A stretch of DNA of 54,000 nt, from contig RPFO01000584.1 of assembly GCA_009746045.1 (NCBI GenBank), positions 653,471 through 707,470 of the forward strand, read 5' to 3'. Position numbers and translations under genes: made by a program. This document shows positions 48,974-54,000 of the stretch, one piece after another. This stretch comes from Mesostigma viride. Taxonomy: Eukaryota; Streptophyta; Mesostigmatophyceae; Mesostigmatales; Mesostigmataceae. A model generated the notes under the pieces. The model did no database searches. It saw nothing but the letters and a program-made list of their open reading frames with translations, and was not told the origin of the DNA. Each line of letters opens with the position of its first letter. Position 1 is the stretch's first letter.

Positions 48974-51484
48974 GTTTGGACTACGTGGTGGTACGGCAGT
49001 CCAGGTGCACCTCGGTCCTGGACACCCGAGTGTTTGACACGCCGACGGTGTGCTCTGACCACCGGTTGGTGCGCGCGACCCTTCGGCTCCGGTTCCACGT
49101 CCCCGCGCGCCGCGCCCCAGTGGTCCGCCCTGACTGGTCTGCTCTACGTCCGGTCAAGGGAGATCCTGAGGACTGGACGGACGCCGAGCACGAGCGGAAC
49201 TGGTGCCGACGGAAGTACCTGTCGGCCCTGGACGCCCGGGCGGACGTCGACGAGCTGGACAATTAATGGTGCCCCCAACGCAGCCATTTTTGCGGGCTTT
49301 GCGGCCCGTGCCCCGTTGCTGGCGGCCCGGCACCTGCCGGTCATGCCCCGCCGCCGCCCCGGCCCGCTCTACCGCCAGGACCCCAAGGTCTTGGCCGCCC
49401 GGCACCGCCTCAAGCGTAACCGGGACCCGCTGCAGAAACCACTGCTCCAGGCCGCCCTTGTGGAGGCCTACGAGCACGCTCAGGACGCGGAGGCGGCCCA
49501 GTGCATCGCGGATGCCAAGGCCTGCCAGGCTCGCAACCAGGGCAAGGACATGTGGTACCACCTCGACCGGCTCGGCGGACGGCGGCAGCGCACCCCGGTG
49601 GAGCACACGGGGGACGGCACGGCGCCGGTAAGCCTTGACCGCTGGTTGGCCCACAATGTTTCCTTGACCGGTGGGGCTCGCGCCCCCCCCCGCCGCTTCA
49701 CCCCGAGACGGCCGCCCGCCTCGGGGTTGCCGGACCCCCGCCGCCGCCAGCGCCCCCCTCCTCGGCCGCGGACTACCAAGTCCCCGCCTTGCAGGAGGGC
49801 TGCCTTGCCACTGACGACGTCGTCCCCCCTTCACTTTGAAGGAATTGGACGGCGCCCTTGCTCGCCTGCGGTACGATGCGGCGGTCGGTGCCGACCACCT
49901 TTCTGCTGAGCTGCTGAAGACCCCTGATCTGGCGGTTAGGGATCTTCTGCTGGCGTTCTGCAACCGTGTCCTGCTCTCTGACGAGCCTCCGCCTGCTGAG
50001 TGGCAGACGGCCATCCGCGTCATGCTGTACAAGAAGGGCTCTGCTGCTGACCCCGGTAACTACCGGGGTGTCTGCCTCCAGAGCGCCGCGCTGAAGGTCT
50101 TCATGCGCATGATGCTGCACAGGCTCCGCGCCGCGCTGGACCCACACCTGGGTGAGTCTCAGATGGGTTTCCGTCGTGGTCGTAACACTGTCATGGCTGT
50201 GTTTGTCGCGCGCCGGTTGATGGAGGAGGTGCGTCGACTTCCCCCTGACAGTTTGCCGCTGGTCTTCATTTTTGTTGACTATATCAAGGCCTTTGACACG
50301 GTTCTCTGGGAGGCTCTTTGGGCCATCCTAGCTCTGGATCGGGTACCACCTGCGTTTATTGCTGCCATTCGCCGTCTGTATGAGGGTTCACAGGCAGTAG
50401 TGCGGACTGCGGAGGGCACCACTCCACCATTCCCCCTTCACCACGGGGTGTGGCAAGGTTGTGTCCTGTCCCCATACCTGTTCATTATTGTCGTGGATCA
50501 CGTCATGCGCCGGGCACGTGCGCGCTTTACTGCTCTTAAGGGGTTCGAGCCAGGCTTGGACATCCTTAACGTGAAAGAGCACGGCGGGGTTAGACCTGGT
50601 TACCGCCTTGCCGACCTGATTTATGCGGATGATACCACCCTCATCGAGCGCCCCGAGCACATTCAGACCTGGCTGGACTGCCTGGGCCTGGAGGCGCGGG
50701 CGGTGGGGCTGGAGATTAGTGTCAAAACTGAGGCGATGGTGATAGGAGCATCCAGTAAACCACCGCTGCCGCGCCTGCTCGACGGGACGGAGGTCCCGTT
50801 CCGCGACCGCTTCAAGCTGTTGGGGAGCTGGCTTCCTGACACCGCCGACGATGTGGACACCCGCATCGGCCTTGCCTGGGCCAAGCTCCGTTCGCTCACA
50901 CCCTACTGGCGCTCGAAGGGCCTGAACGGGCACCGCAAGCGCATGCTCTTCAAGGTCCTCGTCCTCACGGTGCTCACGTATGGCGCCGAGGCGTGGACCC
51001 TCCCCCCAAACTGGCAGCTCGGCTGGACGGCACAGTTTACAGGATGCTCCGGCAGGTCCTTAATGTAGGTTTTTCCGAGCGTCCGTCATCAGAGTCTCTG
51101 TATCATGGCATGCCTCGTGTTTCGGACGAGATTAGACAGCGTAGGATAGCATTTGTAGGACACCTTGCACGCACCAGCCAGGTCGACACCACCCTTGGTC
51201 TGGCCGGCCCCCAGCGGCTTGGACAGCCAGGGCGGCACATTCTGACCTGGCCTGGCCCCAAGGACATTCCCAAAAGGGTAGGGAAACCTGTCACCAACTA
51301 CGTTCAGATGCTGCTGGACGAGCTCGTGGTCCCAGCCCAGTTTGAGCACCGCATCCACTCTCTCTCCCGTCTTTGGACTGCCATGCAGGACAAGACGCGG
51401 TGGAAGAAGATTGTCAAGGCGCACACGCCCGACCCTGTGGGCAAGCCACCTCCCCCCAAGCGGAGGAGGCGTTTTGATGAGTAG
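48974..51484 (+). pseudogene. LINE ORF2, endonuclease end plus reverse transcriptase
   Basis: It begins with the end of the endonuclease (DYVVVRQSR; SDHRLV at 49054-49071). A linker with frame changes near 49262 and 49826 leads to an intact RT block (49836-51020): NYRGVCLQSAALKV, FVDYIKAFD at 50271-50297, a GVWQGCVLSPYLF segment and YADD at 50622-50633. Another frame change near 51020 gives the C-terminus (RIAFVGHLARTSQV, ending in a basic PKRRRRFDE) and TAG at 51482-51484. It reverse-transcribes LINE RNA at the nicked target. No CCHC finger is seen at the end. The clade may be L1/RTE-like. Confidence 0.8.
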
Positions 51485-51618
51485 TGCAGTTAGGATTTTC
51501 TAGATAGAGTTAGGATAGTTCGATCACGCGGCTTCCTCCACCCCATCCATCATGAAATATGTGCTACATGACCTCCCCACGGAGGCATGTTATAATTTAA
51601 TTTAATTTAATTTTAATT
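51485..51618 (+). other. LINE 3' UTR and tail
   Basis: A short 3' UTR ends in a TTTAATTTAATTTTAATTTT tail before the 14-bp target duplication. Confidence 0.75.
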
Positions 51619-51703
51619 TTATTCTCCCAGTTATCGGGTTTTTCCTTATGTTGCATGCCCATCTCACCTCCGTATTCTGTCATTCTCAATGAATATATAT
51701 ACG

Positions 51704-51882
51704 TAAGGAGTGTTGCCGGCTCCGGGAGGACCGGCTGGACCTGGAGGGCCAGCGGGCCCCATGGTCGGCGCGGACCTGGACGTCATATTGGCGTCAGCGC
51801 TTGTCGGTGGCGCTGACTCGGGCCATGGCGGACATCATGCTCCGCCGTACGCGGGCTGATTTTGCGGTGCAGCAGGGCTATT
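51704..51882 (+). pseudogene. LINE2 3' fragment
   Basis: It reads DRLDLEGQ-APWSARTW, WRQRLSVALTRAMADIM and RRTRADF to a TAG at 51880-51882 (one frame change near 51765), matching the end of the copy at 25142-25721. Its 3' UTR ends near 52030 with TTTTTAATATATATACG. It follows the tail of another LINE2 copy directly, head to tail. Confidence 0.7.
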
Positions 51883-53516
51883 AGGTTCCTCCCGTTAGGC
51901 GTTTCCATTGGTCTTATCGTAGTATAGAGCTTTGACATGGCTCTGTATATAGGTTTATAGCTGGGCGTTTGCTTTGGTTTGAGTGATTTCACTCTGCTGT
52001 AAGTAATTATATTTTTAATATATATACGTATATAAAACTTCTTTATCTCGATCCCACCAACGAGGCTAGAACGAGCTGAAGATACACAGATTCAGACAGG
52101 AAGTTTTTCAGGAAATGACTCCCTCGCTGAGGTAAACACTGTACATTCTCTCCATGGGTTTCATACACACATCAGTCAACAAAAACTCTGCAGCGGCAAC
52201 CTCCATGAAACTAGCAGCCTGTACTTGGTGGTCAAAGCATTCATAAACAAGATTCCGCTGACATTGAAACTACCCCACCATCCGACACTCTCAGACCATC
52301 CCACGCGGAAACTGCGTGGCATGACTGAACAGGATGGGCACGTGCCACGAATCATGGGTTTACTGCCCGTGGTAAAGAGCAAAATGCAAGAAAGCTACAC
52401 GTACCATGCCGCCCCCAACTGCCGACATGAATATTGGAACCAAAGCCTAAGCAGTGATGGGTGTTGCGGTATGGATTTACTACCAAAATCGCCGGGATCT
52501 CCCCAATGCCAGGTCCCTCGCAGTATTACCTCACTAAAAGCCTGTGTGTTACCACAGCTGTTTTACCGGAGCACCCAGGTTATTCCGAGACTTCAATACC
52601 ATAAACAATTGCCAACTGAACAACGCTCGTCCCTGGACGACTGCCTCGGCAACCCTGCTATCTAGAGATAGGTACGTGGCAGGTGCATCCCTGGGATACC
52701 TCACATCCTTTGCAACCTACCGCACCAACATGTATCATAGGGCGATGGATAGGACAATGAAGGTCATTCTCGTAGCAACAGCATCCGGCAATCGAGGAAA
52801 TGAGCATTCTCATCGCCTCCCATGAGAAGCAAGAAGCAGGCAACACCTTGACCAGTGTAGCCCCCTCCCGTAGCAGAAAGGCGCCACTGCCTGGAACGAT
52901 CTTCTAAGCCAATGGCACAATTAAGCAGCTTCCAACGTGGCCTGGTGCGGTCCGCCCGCCAGGGACACTAATGTACACGAACTTGAGCGGTGTTGTTTAC
53001 AGGGGCAAGCTTGACTGTGCAGCAAATAGAACCAAACAGCCACGGCGCGAGCGGCCTGGTTGACATCCAAGCCCCACCGCTTCGCAAGGCAACCCCCTTC
53101 GGTTGGTTAGGAAAGTGATGCCTGCCCTGCCATGATGCTGCATCGTGCAACCACCGCGCGCGATTATCCACGCCCGCGGCCCTGCATAAGCCATGACCAA
53201 ACTCCTTGTTTGGATGTTCTTTGTTTGGCAAGCCCCCATGCTACAGGAGTGGTAGCTGCCGACAAGTGTCGGACCCGCCAAGTACGTTGCGGGGTTGCAT
53301 CCGGAAACATACCTTGCAGGGTCGCACACTGTCCATACCAGATTGTTCTTGATTCCTTCCTATCGTATCATGAAAGCCGATGGCTTCACGCTCAATGCGT
53401 GGGCAGCAGGCAGGGTGCCCGAAAATGGCCACATGTGGGCCAAGTCTGGTGGAAGCCGGCCTGTTCCACACACGCATGCGAGCATGCACCTGCTTTCTCT
53501 CAGGCCCACCCCCCCG
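51883..53516. other. LINE2 3' UTR (to about 52040), then unassigned DNA
   Basis: After 52040 I see no recognisable gene or element end. Open frames are short and share no motif with known families. Confidence 0.5.
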
Positions 53517-53655
53517 GCTCCCTCCCTCCCTCCCTCCCTCCCTCCCTCCCTCCCTCCCTCCCTCCCTCCCTCCCTCCTCCCTCCCTCCCTCCCTCCCTCC
53601 CTCCCTCCCTCCTCCCTCCCTCCCTCCCTCCCTCCCTCCCTCCCTCCCCCTCCTA
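53517..53655. repeat. (CCCT)n microsatellite
   Basis: About 33 CCCT units with three CTCC phase breaks. Frames through it give false Pro/Ser-rich or Glu/Gly/Arg-rich proteins. Confidence 0.95.
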
Positions 53656-54000
53656 TCCAATCGTGGTGTGCGGGCTGGCCATCCAGGGCACACCCAGGGC
53701 TGCTGCCATTTGGCTCCCTTACGCACTTAGGCTTCGCCCGCCACAACACCGTTGGCAACCCAGCCGCCTGAGGACATGGGAGGTAAGCTCCCGAGGCTAC
53801 CGCCGTATAGGGCACACGCTTGCCAAGTGGTCCGACTTCAGTTTTATGGGCCCAGACCCACCCACGCCCCCCTTCATGTTAAACGCGCCAAGTGCAGTGC
53901 CCATTCCCATGGCAGATCCTCTCCCATGTTTGCCAGCACCCTGCACGAATTCATTACTCAACTGGACAGGAATGACCCTGCTGGGTGGCCCCAGAACAAG
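53656..54000. other. Unassigned window end
   Basis: No feature is supported. A fragment of a gene or element could continue beyond the window. Confidence 0.4.

Noticed and set aside
53241-53815. Open frames through the (CCCT)n tract
   Set aside because: Simple-repeat translation on both strands, with no domain outside the repeat.

Overview
The window is eukaryotic nuclear DNA with no recognisable host gene. Almost all of it is transposable elements inserted into one another, plus satellite DNA. GC-rich LINE and gypsy-type coding segments, AT-rich spacers, and an intron bounded by GTGAGT and CACATGCAG fit a green alga (chlorophyte, perhaps volvocine-like). That taxonomic guess is inference and rests on no marker gene.

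Layout. (1) 1-1950 has no gene, only a hairpin and a 33-bp repeat. (2) About 1950-22660 is a decayed Ty3/gypsy-like retroelement with a leader or LTR-like region, gag and integrase. PR, RT and RNase H are missing. It is split by a 1.7-kb TTAA (piggyBac-type) element at 3067-4783 and by a 13.8-kb element, A, at 7476-21294. Element A has terminal inverted repeats (TIRs) starting GGGTGGTCCC and a GGCT target-site duplication (TSD). Inside it are 2.6-3.1-kb inverted arms built from two satellites, so it resembles a Foldback element. An antisense ORF carrying an RNase H1 hybrid-binding (Cauli_VI-type) domain lies just past the integrase. (3) 22661-25860 holds spacers, small repeats and a 3' fragment of a second LINE family (LINE2). 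(4) 25875-51618 is one full-length LINE of about 5.2 kb net, with a 14-bp TSD and a (TTTAA)n-like tail. Three insertions stretch it to 25.7 kb: element B in ORF1 (27158-42079), a 587-bp CACTA-type MITE (43054-43640) and CACTA-like element 2 (43963-48971), both in the endonuclease domain. Removing B or element 2 with one TSD copy restores the LINE reading frame exactly. (5) 51633-52040 is the tail of the older LINE2 copy, followed by another truncated LINE2 copy. 52041-54000 is unassigned apart from a (CCCT)n block.

Element B is the most interesting object. It is a 14.9-kb DNA transposon with TIRs starting GGGTGGTTTTACC and a 3-bp TSD (GAC). It carries two divergent genes: a decayed RNase H-fold transposase-like gene of the type I recall as DUF7869 (LDGGSENRN and VGHTHADPDQ motifs) and a PHD-like zinc-finger gene with a long polyglutamine tract. 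CACTA-like element 1 (27647-32051) is nested inside it. A and B share the start GGGTGGTYYYAC, so A may be a non-autonomous Foldback-type relative moved by a B-type transposase (inference).

Elements 1 and 2 share a nearly identical 2.4-kb right half, TTCTCACC arrays inside each end, 2-bp TSDs and an internal inverted exon duplication able to fold into a hairpin. Element 2 contains a second TTAA element (44346-46082). Nesting reaches three levels: LINE, then B, then element 1; and LINE, then element 2, then the TTAA element.
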